A DNA stretch of 64,000 nucleotides, from assembly GCF_011801145.1 (NCBI RefSeq), contig NZ_CP046172.1:2356001-2420000 (forward strand). The letters run 5' to 3'. Position numbers and translations under genes: made by a program. This document shows, one piece after another, positions 1 through 8,523 of this stretch (its first letter is position 1; each line of letters begins with the position of its first letter). The notes under the pieces are model-generated. The model was given only the letters and a program-made list of their open reading frames with translations. It did no database searches and was not told where the DNA came from. The stretch comes from Nocardia arthritidis (lineage in GTDB: Bacteria > Actinomycetota > Actinomycetes > Mycobacteriales > Mycobacteriaceae).

Positions 1-495
1 GCGGCGGTGGATATGCCGCCCGAGTACAACATCGGCGGTCGAGACGGTGCGCTGACCGATCTGATCCTCTACGAACTCCGGACGTTGACACCGCTACCCC
101 TCGAACTGCCCCTACCGGTTCGCGCGGACCTGCGGGACCTGTGTGAGGCCTTCCAGCGGACCCCGTCGATTCGATCGACGCCCGAAAGTTGGGCCGGGCG
201 AATGCGTGTCAGCACACGCACCTTCAACCGCGTCTTTCGCGCCGAAACCGGGCTCACCTTCCAACAGTGGCGGCAACGGGCCTGCGTCGCGCACGCCATG
301 CGCGCGCTGATGTCGGGAGCGGCGGTCACCGCGGTCGCGGCCGAACTCGGCTACGAAACACCGGCCGCCTTCTCGGTCATGTTCCACCGGGAAATGCGAA
401 CGCCGCCAAGCGCTTTCCGGCCCAGGTCCGGTGTCGAAGTCCGGGCGGGGGGTGCGCTGGGCGCGCGGGCGATGGATGATCGAGGGAGAGCGTGA
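1..495 (+). CDS. AraC-family transcriptional regulator, C-terminal part (gene enters from the left edge)
   Basis: The reading frame is open from base 1, so the true start lies outside the window; the GTG at 7 and ATG at 13 are internal candidates only. The visible 160 or so residues hold the AraC-type double helix-turn-helix, beginning near DLCEAFQRTPSI. The first recognition region is STRTFNRVFRAETGLTFQQW and the second is AVAAELGYETPAAFSVMFHR, followed by the usual PPSAFR end. The N-terminal cupin-like sensor expected for this family would be upstream. The stop lies 24 bases before the glutaminase-family gene on the same strand, so it may regulate that gene, but this is inference. Family call is firm; effector and target are unknown. 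Confidence 0.85.
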   Translation, partial: AAVDMPPEYNIGGRDGALTDLILYELRTLTPLPLELPLPVRADLRDLCEAFQRTPSIRSTPESWAGRMRVSTRTFNRVFRAETGLTFQQWRQRACVAHAMRALMSGAAVTAVAAELGYETPAAFSVMFHREMRTPPSAFRPRSGVEVRAGGALGARAMDDRGRA

Positions 496-519
496 TTCCG
501 GACGAACAGTGGGGTCGGA

Positions 520-2544
520 ATGAGTTCGCAATTCGGTGTGATTCGGCCGCCTGCCGTGCCGTTGGCGGTGCGGTCTCCTTATCTGTCCACCTGGCTGGCG
601 GGGGATCGGTTGGCGGGGACGTGGGCGACATTATGGGCGGGGCAGATTACCGCGTTGACGGGTATCGTGCGGGTCGACGGGGCGGCGTATCTGTTCGCCG
701 GTGCGGTTGGTTCACCGGAACTGCCTGTGCTGCAACAAGTTTCGATTTCGGTGACGGCGACCCGATCGATTTTCGTATTCGATGGCGGCGGTATCGAATT
801 GACCGTGACGTTCTTCTCCCCGGTCGACCTGTCCGACCTGCGTCGCCAAAGCGTTCCGATGTCCTATATCACCGTGACGGCCCGCTGTGTCGACGGCGGT
901 TCGCATGATGTCGCGGTCTACCTGGATATCACCGGCGAGTGGGCGCACGGCGATCGGAGCCGGAGCATCGACTGGGATGTGCGAGTGGCGGATTCGCAAC
1001 GCGCGCTGAGCTTCGCACCGGTCGACCCGGCCGTGCTGGCCGAGGACTCGGAGCAGGCATCGTGGGGGACGGTGGTATTCGCGACGGACGCGGATTCGGG
1101 GTTGACCTATCTGATCGCCGACGCGGACGCGGCGCGCGCCGCCGGTGCGGCGGGTCCGTTGGCCGATACGGTCGAGCCCGGTCCGCGCGGAATCGACGAC
1201 CGCTGGCCGGTTTTCGCGTTCAGCCGGGATCTCGGCACCGTCACCGCGCAGACGCCGAGCCCGGAAATGGTGGTGACGATCGGACATGTCCGCACACCCG
1301 CGGTCAGCTATCTCGGTGCGCCGCTTGCCCCTTGGTGGCACACGTACTGGGCGGACTGGCCGGATATGTTGGGCTGGTTCCGCGCCGACTACCCCGCCGC
1401 ACTCGCCGCGGCGAGCGGTATCGACGCCCGCATAATCGCGGATGCCGCAAGCATTTTCGGCGCGGGCGCCACCGCCGACCAATACGCGACGATCGCGGCG
1501 CTGGCCATGCGGCAGGCGGTCGGCGGCACCGAACTGGTCGATCACGACGGTGCGCCATGGGCATTTCTGAAGGAGATTTCCAGCGACGGCAACGTCTCCA
1601 CGGTCGACGTCGTGTATCCGGCCGCGCCCGCATTTCTGTATCTGGCGCCGAATTACCTTCGGCTGCTGCTGAATCCGCTGCTGGAGTACGTGCGGGCGGG
1701 CAATTGGCCGCAGCCGTTCGCGCCGCACGACCTGGGCGCGCGCTACCCGGTCGCGGACGGCCACAACGACGGCGGCGGCGAGAATATGCCGGTCGAGGAG
1801 TCGGCGAATCTGCTGATCATGTGCGCGGCCCTGATCGGGCGGCCGGCCACCGCCGACACGACCGCACTGCTCACCGAGTACTACCCGCAGCTGCGCGCCT
1901 GGGCCGAATACCTGGTGCCGAACGCGCTCGATCCGCCGCTGCAGAATCAGACCGACGATTTCGCCGGACCGATCGCGCACAGCTGTAACCTCGCGCTCAA
2001 GGGGATCATCGGGATCGGTGCGATGAGCCTGATCGCGCAGGCGACCGGCAATGCCGACGACCGGAATCGCTACGACTCGATCGCACGCGACTACATCGCC
2101 CAGTGGGCGGCCAGGGCGCCGGATCCGACAGGCTCCCACCTCCAACTCGCCTACGACGACCCCGGCACCTGGAGCATCAAATACAACGGATACGCCGACC
2201 GCCTACTCGGCCTGAATCTCGTTCCGCCCGAAGTGATTACCCAAGAGGCCACGTGGTATGCCGGGCAGGCGAACGACTTCGGCGTCCCACTGGACAACCG
2301 GCACACCTACACCAAAGCCGACTGGGAATTGTGGACCGCGGCCTTCCTGATCAACGAACCAACCGCCCGCGACCTGCTGGTACGATCGGTCTACCGATTC
2401 GCCGACACCACCGGCGATCGGGTACCGCTCACCGACTGGTACGACACGGTCTCCGGCCAGCGCGTCGGATTCGCCGCCCGCCCGGTCGTCGGCGGACTGT
2501 TCGCCCTGCTCACCCTCGCCCAACCCGGTTGTGCGGGAACGTGA
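520..2544 (+). CDS. Glutaminase A-like protein (DUF5127/DUF4965/DUF1793 architecture)
   Basis: This 674-residue protein has the plan of the fungal/bacterial glutaminase A family: an N-terminal beta-rich region (about 1-280) followed by an alpha/alpha toroid (about 290-674). The N-terminus shows the family-like PLAVRSPYLSTWLAGDRLAGTW. The second half carries SSDGNVSTVDVVYPAAPAFLYLAPN, DGHNDGGGENMPVEESANLL, YSIKYN-like GTWSIKYNGYADRLLGLNL and NRHTYTKADWELWTAAF, all typical of the DUF4965/DUF1793 part. No signal peptide is obvious, unlike many secreted relatives. The ATG at 520 was chosen because it begins the conserved region. Whether it hydrolyses glutamine or acts on another amide or glycoside is not shown by sequence alone. 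Confidence 0.8.
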   Translation: MSSQFGVIRPPAVPLAVRSPYLSTWLAGDRLAGTWATLWAGQITALTGIVRVDGAAYLFAGAVGSPELPVLQQVSISVTATRSIFVFDGGGIELTVTFFSPVDLSDLRRQSVPMSYITVTARCVDGGSHDVAVYLDITGEWAHGDRSRSIDWDVRVADSQRALSFAPVDPAVLAEDSEQASWGTVVFATDADSGLTYLIADADAARAAGAAGPLADTVEPGPRGIDDRWPVFAFSRDLGTVTAQTPSPEMVVTIGHVRTPAVSYLGAPLAPWWHTYWADWPDMLGWFRADYPAALAAASGIDARIIADAASIFGAGATADQYATIAALAMRQAVGGTELVDHDGAPWAFLKEISSDGNVSTVDVVYPAAPAFLYLAPNYLRLLLNPLLEYVRAGNWPQPFAPHDLGARYPVADGHNDGGGENMPVEESANLLIMCAALIGRPATADTTALLTEYYPQLRAWAEYLVPNALDPPLQNQTDDFAGPIAHSCNLALKGIIGIGAMSLIAQATGNADDRNRYDSIARDYIAQWAARAPDPTGSHLQLAYDDPGTWSIKYNGYADRLLGLNLVPPEVITQEATWYAGQANDFGVPLDNRHTYTKADWELWTAAFLINEPTARDLLVRSVYRFADTTGDRVPLTDWYDTVSGQRVGFAARPVVGGLFALLTLAQPGCAGT

Positions 2545-2893
2545 TTGCCCCATCTACGACCGCGCGGGCCCCGATGACCCGGCACTGTGGCTGTCCATGC
2601 GCTATGTCGATGGCGGCGAGGTCGACGCGCTGCTTGCGGCGCATCCCGGCGGACTCCCCACCGACCGGGTGTTGTCGCTGTCCTTCTGTCCGGATGGATC
2701 GCTGCTCGCCTCGGGCAGCGAGGAGCGCACGGTGCGGGGCCGGGAGCTGACCGCCGAATCCGGTTCGCGATATCGCGGCAGCGGGGATGAAGCGCAGCTC
2801 ACGCGGTTGGACCTCGGCCGTTCGTGCGTGATAAGAGATTTGTCATGTCATCGAACCCCGCTATCGCCCGCGCCGGTGCATTCGAGAGCCTGA
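2531..2893 (+). pseudogene. Possible WD40-repeat remnant, 120 codons
   Basis: A 120-codon frame starts at a GTG inside the last codons of the glutaminase gene. Residues about 47-66 read RVLSLSFCPDGSLLASGSEE, which closely resembles the core of one WD40 blade (usual form: xSxxFSPDGxxLASGSxDxTVRLWD). The blade breaks down right after TVR, where the expected hydrophobic-Trp-Asp is replaced by GREL, and no second blade follows. The tail is basic and has no visible fold. I read it as a single surviving blade of a WD40 protein lost by deletion, or a small unrelated protein with a chance match. It ends 19 bases before the acyltransferase gene. Confidence 0.35.
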
Positions 2894-2912
2894 CGAGCGT
2901 CTTCGTGACACT

Positions 2913-4949
2913 GTGAAGGCCGCTCGAGTAGGGGTCGCGCCCGCCGAATCGGTTCGGTCCGGGTACCGGACGGATCTGGATGGGTTGCGTGGCTTCGCGA
3001 TCGCGCTGGTGGTGGCGTTCCACGTGTGGTTCGGGCGGGTGTCCGGCGGTGTCGACATATTTCTGGTGCTGTCCGGATTCTTCTTCACCGGATCGCTGCT
3101 GCGGCGCGCCGAATCGACCGGTGCGGTGGCGCTGCGGGAGACCGCGCGGCGCACCGTGCGGAGGTTGCTGCCCACGCTGGTGGTCGTGCTGGCGACGGTG
3201 GCCGCCGCCACGGTGGTGTTGCGGCCGTATACGCAGTGGATGGATATGGCGGGGCAGCTGCTGGCCTCGCTGCTGTACTACCAGAACTGGCGGCTCGCGC
3301 TGTCCTGGAGTGACTATCTGGCCGCGGATCCGTCGGTGAGCCCGCTGCAGCACCTGTGGTCGATGGCGGTGCAGGGACAGTTCTATGTTGTTGCGCTGCT
3401 TGGTGTTTGGTTGCTGGTCGCGGTGTGCGGCGCACGGTGGGCGCGCCCGGTCGCGGCAGTGGTGTTCGGCGGGCTGGCAATCGCCTCGTTCGGCTATGCC
3501 GCGCACGGCGTCGCGACGCATCAGGGCTGGAACTACTACGACAGCGCGGCCAGGGCATGGGAATTGCTGGCGGGGGCATTGCTCGCCGTCGTCGCACCGC
3601 TCGTCGCGCTGCCGAAGCCGGCGCGGGTGCTGCTGGCCTTCGCCGGATTCGCGAGCGTCGTGGCGTGCGGCTGGGTTTTCGATGGCGCGAATGTCTTTCC
3701 CGGCTCTGCCGCGCTGGTCCCGGTGTGCGCCGCGGCCGCGCTGATCCTGGCCGCGAACAATGCCGAGCCGCCGCTGCCGAACCGCCTGCTGGCGGCCGCG
3801 CCTATGGTGCGGCTCGGAGAGCTGGCATACGCCCTGTACCTGTGGCATTGGCCACTGCTGATCTTCGTGCTCGCCGAGCGCGGCACCCCGACCGCCGGGC
3901 TGGAGACCGGCACCGCGGTGATCGCCGCGTCGCTGATGTTGGCGTACCTCACCAATCGGCTCGTCGAGTCGCCGCTGCGCGCGGGCGCGATCTCCTCGGC
4001 CTACCGCAGGCGCGGCGGACGACTGGTCGCCGCGCTCGGTGTGCTGCTGCTCGCGGTCACCGCGGGCGCTCAACTGGTGCATTACGCGAATCCGCCCCGG
4101 CCCATCGCGATGCTGGATCCGGTCCGGTATCCGGGCGCCGAAGCATTGGCCGCGGGCGCGACGGTGCCGCGAGTTCCCATGCGGCCCACCATTTTCGAGG
4201 GGTCCGCCGACTATCCCGATCCGACGGTGGACGGTTGCATCGCCGATTGGGACACCCGGGAGGTGATCACCTGCGCCTACGGTGACCAGGCCGCGGCGCG
4301 GACCATCGCGGTGGTCGGCAGCTCACATGCCGAGCACTGGATTCCGGCGCTGAAAGTGCTTGCCAGGGAACACAATTTCCGGATCACCGTCTATTTGAAG
4401 ATGGGTTGCCCGCTGACGGTCGCGGCGGAACCCAGCTACAAGGGCGAGGCGAATCCGGACTGTCGCGACTGGTCGCGGGAGGTGATCGATCGGCTCGGCG
4501 CCGACCGTCCGGACTGGGTGTTCACCACCGGCACCCGCCCGCGCGACGGCGCGGGCGACGAGACGCCCGACGACTACCTCCAGGTGTGGTCCGAGCTGGC
4601 CGACCGCGGGCTGAAGGTGGCCGCCGTGCGCGATACCCCGTGGCTGCGCCGCGACGGCGTTCGCTACCGTGCCATCGATTGCCTTGCGCGCCAAGATGAT
4701 CGAATCGGCTGCGGAATGCGGCGCACGGATGCGCTCGACCCGGTTGATCCGGCCGCCGCGCCCGCCGCCGCCTTTCCCAACGTCTTCCCGCTGGATCTCA
4801 CCGACGCGGTCTGCGAGCCGCTGGTCTGCCCGGTGAGCGCGGGTAACGTCCTGATCTACCACGACGAACATCACCTCACCGCCAGCTACTCTCGTTCCCT
4901 GGCACCGGAATTGGGGCGCCGGCTCGGCCCGATTCTCGGCTGGTGGTGA
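2913..4949 (+). CDS. OafA/YrhL-type membrane acyltransferase fused to an SGNH domain
   Basis: 678 residues. Residues about 12-360 form an acyltransferase-3 membrane domain of roughly ten helices. It starts with the hallmark YRTDLDGLRGFAIALVVAFH and GGVDIFLVLSGFFFTGSLL, and carries the family's LWSMAVQGQFYV and ALYLWHWPLL segments. After a further helix (LGVLLLAVTAGAQL) the C-terminal part (about 440-678) is an SGNH-hydrolase-like extracytoplasmic domain: VVGSSHAEHW corresponds to the GDSHA nucleophile block, and YHDEHHLTASY to the Asp-x-x-His block. Proteins of this build transfer acyl groups to cell-envelope polysaccharides or glycolipids. The GTG start at 2913 fits the N-terminus of the family. 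No linked sugar genes are present, so the acceptor is unknown. Confidence 0.88.
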   Translation: MKAARVGVAPAESVRSGYRTDLDGLRGFAIALVVAFHVWFGRVSGGVDIFLVLSGFFFTGSLLRRAESTGAVALRETARRTVRRLLPTLVVVLATVAAATVVLRPYTQWMDMAGQLLASLLYYQNWRLALSWSDYLAADPSVSPLQHLWSMAVQGQFYVVALLGVWLLVAVCGARWARPVAAVVFGGLAIASFGYAAHGVATHQGWNYYDSAARAWELLAGALLAVVAPLVALPKPARVLLAFAGFASVVACGWVFDGANVFPGSAALVPVCAAAALILAANNAEPPLPNRLLAAAPMVRLGELAYALYLWHWPLLIFVLAERGTPTAGLETGTAVIAASLMLAYLTNRLVESPLRAGAISSAYRRRGGRLVAALGVLLLAVTAGAQLVHYANPPRPIAMLDPVRYPGAEALAAGATVPRVPMRPTIFEGSADYPDPTVDGCIADWDTREVITCAYGDQAAARTIAVVGSSHAEHWIPALKVLAREHNFRITVYLKMGCPLTVAAEPSYKGEANPDCRDWSREVIDRLGADRPDWVFTTGTRPRDGAGDETPDDYLQVWSELADRGLKVAAVRDTPWLRRDGVRYRAIDCLARQDDRIGCGMRRTDALDPVDPAAAPAAAFPNVFPLDLTDAVCEPLVCPVSAGNVLIYHDEHHLTASYSRSLAPELGRRLGPILGWW

Positions 4950-4952
4950 TGG

Positions 4953-5630
4953 TCAGGCGGGGCGGGTCGCGCGATAGTAGGTGAGCAGTCCGAGGGCGCG
5001 CCGCGGCTCCGCGAAGAGCACATCGCATTCGAAACCCGTCTCGCGCAACAGTTTCGGTATCCGATCACCCAAATTGCCCTCCAGGGCGCCGGTGCGGTGC
5101 ATGAGGCGGGAGAGCACGCCGTGGTGCTGGTGGATATCGCCCGCGACATCGACGATGTGCAATCGCCCGCCCGGGCGCAGTACCCGGAAAACCTCCTGCA
5201 TCGCCTGCGTTTTCACGTCTGCGTCCAGGTGGTGCAGCATCAGCGAGGAGAGTACCCGGTCGAAGCTGCCGTCCGGGTACGGCAGCTCCTGGGCGTAGGC
5301 GCGTTCGAAGCGAATTCCGGTCAAGTCCTCGGCCTTCCGCTGCGCGCGGGCCAGCGCCCGCGGGTCCGGATCGGAGCCGGTGACCTCGGCGGCGGGCTGG
5401 GATCGCTTCGCCATGATGGTGAGATTGCCGGTGCCGCAGCCGATTTCGAGCACTCGCTGCCCGGCTTCGAGCTCCGCCTGCACGATCAGCGCGGCATGCA
5501 TCTTGGTGCTGCCGAGCAACCGGGTCAACAGGTCATAGGTCGGCAGCAGCAGATCGTGCCCGGCGGCGGGCAGATAGTCGTGGCGGTTTCCCAAGGCATC
5601 GGTGACGCTTCCGGGATGATGTTTGGTCAT
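4953..5630 (-). CDS. Class I SAM-dependent methyltransferase (UbiE/COQ5-like fold)
   Basis: 225 residues. Motif I is VLEIGCGTGNLT (about residues 61-72) and the acidic ribose-binding position is in EVTGSDPDPRAL. DGSFDRVLSSLMLHHLD is motif II and VLRPGGRLHIVDV is the post-motif strand, all typical of small-molecule methyltransferases. It stands tail to tail with the acyltransferase (3 bases between stops) and is divergent from the AraC gene at 5705. An exact dyad overlaps its start codon (see 5627-5641), which suggests tight control, perhaps by the neighbouring AraC protein. The substrate cannot be told. Confidence 0.85.
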   Translation of the reverse strand: MTKHHPGSVTDALGNRHDYLPAAGHDLLLPTYDLLTRLLGSTKMHAALIVQAELEAGQRVLEIGCGTGNLTIMAKRSQPAAEVTGSDPDPRALARAQRKAEDLTGIRFERAYAQELPYPDGSFDRVLSSLMLHHLDADVKTQAMQEVFRVLRPGGRLHIVDVAGDIHQHHGVLSRLMHRTGALEGNLGDRIPKLLRETGFECDVLFAEPRRALGLLTYYRATRPA

Positions 5631-5641
5631 ATGTCATATGA
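5627..5641. promoter_or_regulatory. 15-bp perfect dyad TCATATGtCATATGA over the methyltransferase start
   Basis: The arms TCATATG and CATATGA flank one central base. The dyad covers the ATG of the minus-strand methyltransferase and lies 63 bp upstream of the AraC gene at 5705. In this GC-rich setting an exact AT-rich 15-bp dyad between divergent genes is a good operator candidate. Confidence 0.45.
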
Positions 5642-5704
5642 TGAGCCCCGGTTTATCTGCGCAATTGGGTGATTGTTCGCGATATCGGGATTATCTTCGG
5701 TGTC

Positions 5705-6553
5705 ATGACGGAGATGTCCCGGCTGGTGCGGCACGAGCGCGGCATCCCGGTTTTCGACTACCGGACCGATCCGGTGACGCCGCCGGTATCGGTGCTGCGC
5801 ATGCATCGGCCCGGCAGGCCCGGTCCGGATGGGCGGCATATCCACGACTTTCCGGTGCTGTTCTATACGGCGGGCATCGTCCACGTCGTCGCGCCCGGCC
5901 GGGTGATCGATCTTCCGGTGGAGCACGGTCTCGGCTGCGGTACCGTCGTCGCATTCGATCCGAGGGCGCTCGGCGGGGCGGCCCGGCCCGCTTGGGCGTC
6001 ACACCCGCTGCTGTACCCATTCCTGCACGGCAGTTCCGATGGGTTGCTGCGTCTTTCGGTACCCGATGGCCGAGACGTGTTCTGGGAGAACACGATCTCC
6101 GCCATCGAAGCCGAAATCGCCGGACGCCGGGAGGGCTATCGTCAGGCGGCGCTCGCCTATCTGACGCTGCTGTTGATCGAGCTGGCCAGGATGGCCGCCG
6201 ATGTGGTCGGTGATCTGCGGCGCAGTGGTGAACCGCTGCTCGCCGCGGTATTCGAGGCGATAGACGACCACATCGGCGAACCGCTGTCGCTGCGCGATGT
6301 CGCGCGTGCGGTCGGTATGACACCGGGCCACCTCACCACCGTGGTCCGCCGCCGCACCGGCCGCACCGTGCAGGACTGGATCGTCGAACGCCGGATGACC
6401 GAGGCGCGCAGGCTGCTCACCGAAACCGAACTGCCCATCGGCGAGATCGCCCGCCGCGTCGGCATGGCCGATCCCGGCTACTTCACCCGGGTGTTCCGGC
6501 GCGAGAACGGTGCGCCGCCGCGGCGCTGGCGGGAGCGGTCGGCGGCGCGGTGA
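5705..6553 (+). CDS. AraC-family transcriptional regulator
   Basis: 282 residues from the ATG at 5705; an upstream in-frame GTG at 5669 would add 12 residues that look like leader sequence. The N-terminal half is a cupin-type sensor (HIHDFPVLFYTAGIVHVVAPG-like region, HDFPVL visible). The C-terminal 100 residues are the AraC DNA-binding domain: SLRDVARAVGMTPGHLTTVV is the first helix-turn-helix and IGEIARRVGMADPGYFTRVF the second, ending in GAPPRRWR. It is divergent from the methyltransferase gene, with a dyad between them, so it probably regulates that gene and itself. The inducer is unknown. Confidence 0.87.
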   Translation: MTEMSRLVRHERGIPVFDYRTDPVTPPVSVLRMHRPGRPGPDGRHIHDFPVLFYTAGIVHVVAPGRVIDLPVEHGLGCGTVVAFDPRALGGAARPAWASHPLLYPFLHGSSDGLLRLSVPDGRDVFWENTISAIEAEIAGRREGYRQAALAYLTLLLIELARMAADVVGDLRRSGEPLLAAVFEAIDDHIGEPLSLRDVARAVGMTPGHLTTVVRRRTGRTVQDWIVERRMTEARRLLTETELPIGEIARRVGMADPGYFTRVFRRENGAPPRRWRERSAAR

Positions 6554-6571
6554 TACGCGGGTAGGCCGCCC

Positions 6572-7795
6572 CTACTCGTTCGCGCGGGCGATGGCGCGCT
6601 GCATCATCGTGCGGATGCCGGGCAGCCGCATGGCGCGGATCATCATCTCGTTCGCGAAGATATGCGCCTTCGTCGGCGGGGCGAATTGGGCTGTGCCCTT
6701 GCGGGCCAACGCCTGTCGCTTGCGCACCTCGGGCCGCAGCGCCGCCTCCCACGCGGCGAGCGCGGCCGGGATATCGTCGCCGTGCGCGTCGAGTTCGTCG
6801 CCGAGCCGGTCGGCGCCGGTGAGCGCGAGTGCGGCCCCGTGCCCGGCGAAAACCGTTACGCACCAGGCGGAATCGCCGAGCAACAGCACCCGGCCGCTAC
6901 TCCATCGGTTCAGCACGATCTGGCTGACCGAGTCGAAGTAGGCCGCGCCGGGGTCGCGGGCGAGTTGGCGCAGGGCGTTGGGCACGCCGCCTTCCAGATC
7001 GCCGAAAGCGGTGGTGAGCGCGTCCACCGCCCCCCGCTTCAGCTCCGTTTCCGGGTCTTCGCTGTAGTAGGTGAAGAATGCCGAGGACCGGCCGGGCCCG
7101 AGGTTCATCACCGCCGCCGTGCGGCGCACCCCGATGAAGGTGGTGCCCGCGCCCTCCGGCACGCCGTCCGGAGTTCCATCCAGCGGCAGCGCGCCGACCA
7201 TATGTTTCAGCTCGACCCGGCAATCGGTGGCCTCGCCGAACAGCAGTCCGCGCACAACCGAATGCACGCCGTCGGCGCCGACCAGCAGGTCGGCCGTTTC
7301 GCGGCTGCCGTCGGCGAATTCGATATCGACCTCGTCCCGGCCGGGTACGACGGCTCGGACGGTGGTGCCGAACCGGATCGGGACGATCTCCGAAATCTCC
7401 TCGTAGAGAACGGTTTCGAGGTCTCCCCGGAAGACGGTGAGCATCCGGGAGCCGAGGGCCTGCGCCGCGGCGGCGGGCACGGTGAATTTCGCGCTGCCGT
7501 CGGCCCTGGTCAGGATCGAGGTGAAGAATCCGATATCGCGCGCGACGAGCTGGGGCAGTATGCCGAGGCGCCCGGCCGTGTCGTAGGCCTGACCGGGCAG
7601 GTTGACCAGATAACCGCTGCTGCGCCGCCCCGGCGCGCGCTCGACCACCAGCACCCGCCAACCCGACCGGTGCAGGCGCAATGCGGTGGCCAGGCCCGCG
7701 ATTCCGGCACCGATGATCACCGCCCGTTTGGCCGGTGTGTCGGCACGGCCCGGCCGGTCGCCGTGCGCCTGTGCGCTTCCGCCGTTGTTCGTCAC
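6572..7795 (-). CDS. FAD-dependent aromatic/polyketide-type monooxygenase
   Basis: 407 residues of the group A flavin monooxygenase fold. AVIIGAGIAGLATALRLHRSG (from about residue 24) is the ADP-binding GxGxxG with its following helix. DLLVGADGVHSVVRGL is the conserved DG motif, and VLLGDSAWCVTVFAGHGAALAL is the GD motif contacting FAD and NAD(P)H. It is divergent from a TetR gene, and two copies of an 18-bp operator lie between them (7813-7853), so expression is probably released when the TetR protein binds an inducer. That arrangement is typical of detoxification of drugs or aromatic compounds. The substrate is not identifiable. Confidence 0.87.
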   Translation of the reverse strand: MTNNGGSAQAHGDRPGRADTPAKRAVIIGAGIAGLATALRLHRSGWRVLVVERAPGRRSSGYLVNLPGQAYDTAGRLGILPQLVARDIGFFTSILTRADGSAKFTVPAAAAQALGSRMLTVFRGDLETVLYEEISEIVPIRFGTTVRAVVPGRDEVDIEFADGSRETADLLVGADGVHSVVRGLLFGEATDCRVELKHMVGALPLDGTPDGVPEGAGTTFIGVRRTAAVMNLGPGRSSAFFTYYSEDPETELKRGAVDALTTAFGDLEGGVPNALRQLARDPGAAYFDSVSQIVLNRWSSGRVLLLGDSAWCVTVFAGHGAALALTGADRLGDELDAHGDDIPAALAAWEAALRPEVRKRQALARKGTAQFAPPTKAHIFANEMMIRAMRLPGIRTMMQRAIARANE

Positions 7796-7812
7796 TCTCG
7801 CGATCCTCTCGG

Positions 7813-7853
7813 TTTGAGCAGTTGTTCAAATCGAGTATGAGCATGTGTTCAAA
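7813..7853. promoter_or_regulatory. Double TetR-type operator, two 18-bp near-palindromes
   Basis: TTTGAGCAGTTGTTCAAA (7813-7830) and TATGAGCATGTGTTCAAA (7836-7853) share TnTGAGCAnnTGTTCAAA. The first is a near-perfect dyad (TTTGAnCAnnTGnTCAAA). The copies are offset by 23 bp between the divergent FAD monooxygenase and TetR genes, the usual place for a TetR operator controlling both. Confidence 0.75.
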
Positions 7854-7893
7854 CTTGGTCAAGGTATCGCCGACGGCCAATAGACTGGCCGTC

Positions 7894-8505
7894 ATGCCTA
7901 GAGGTGTCGCCATCCCCGCGATCCGGCAGCAGCTGTTCACCGCCGCCGAGCAGCTGATCGTCCGCGACGGGCCGGGCAAGCTCAGCGGCCGGGCCGTCAC
8001 CGGAGCGGCGGGTGTCGCGACCGGGTTGATGTACGCGCATTTCGCCGACTTCGACGAATTCCTGACCGGCTACGCCACCGACCGCGGGTTCCTCCTCTGC
8101 GCCGAGGCGGCGAACCTGCCGGAGCGGGCGGGCACCGGCGGGATCGCGGCGAACGTGTGCGAGGTGGTCCTCGCGCGTCCGCTGGCCGCAACCGTCGCCT
8201 CGGTGCGCCTGCTGGCCGCGCGTCCCGATCTGGCGGACCGGATCGGCGAATTGCTCGGCGATCGGAACGCGGGGCTCGACACCATCGAAAGCGCAACGGC
8301 CGCATACCTTTCGGCCGAGCAGCGGCTCGGCAGGCTGCCCGCGACGGCGGATCCGGCGGCCCTCGCGCTCGCCATCGTCGGCGTCGTCCACCACCTCCTG
8401 CTCACCGTCACCGCGGAAGCCGATATCCGCCTGCGCCTGCATCGAACCGTCGCGGCGCTGGTCGGTGAGCCGACGCCGTCGGAGCACGGGAGCGCGGCGC
8501 GGTGA
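7894..8505 (+). CDS. TetR-family transcriptional repressor
   Basis: 203 residues from the ATG at 7894 (MPRGVAIPAIRQQLFTAAEQ). The frame is open further upstream to 7735, but that part crosses the operators and looks non-coding. The N-terminal helix-turn-helix reads LSGRAVTGAAGVATGLMYAHFADFDEFL, with the TetR signature layout of recognition helix followed by YxHFxxxxEF. The C-terminal ligand-binding region is helical and unremarkable. It is divergent from the FAD monooxygenase gene; the paired operators between them suggest that it represses both. Confidence 0.87.
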   Translation: MPRGVAIPAIRQQLFTAAEQLIVRDGPGKLSGRAVTGAAGVATGLMYAHFADFDEFLTGYATDRGFLLCAEAANLPERAGTGGIAANVCEVVLARPLAATVASVRLLAARPDLADRIGELLGDRNAGLDTIESATAAYLSAEQRLGRLPATADPAALALAIVGVVHHLLLTVTAEADIRLRLHRTVAALVGEPTPSEHGSAAR

Positions 8506-8523
8506 TTTCGCGGTGGCTGGGCG

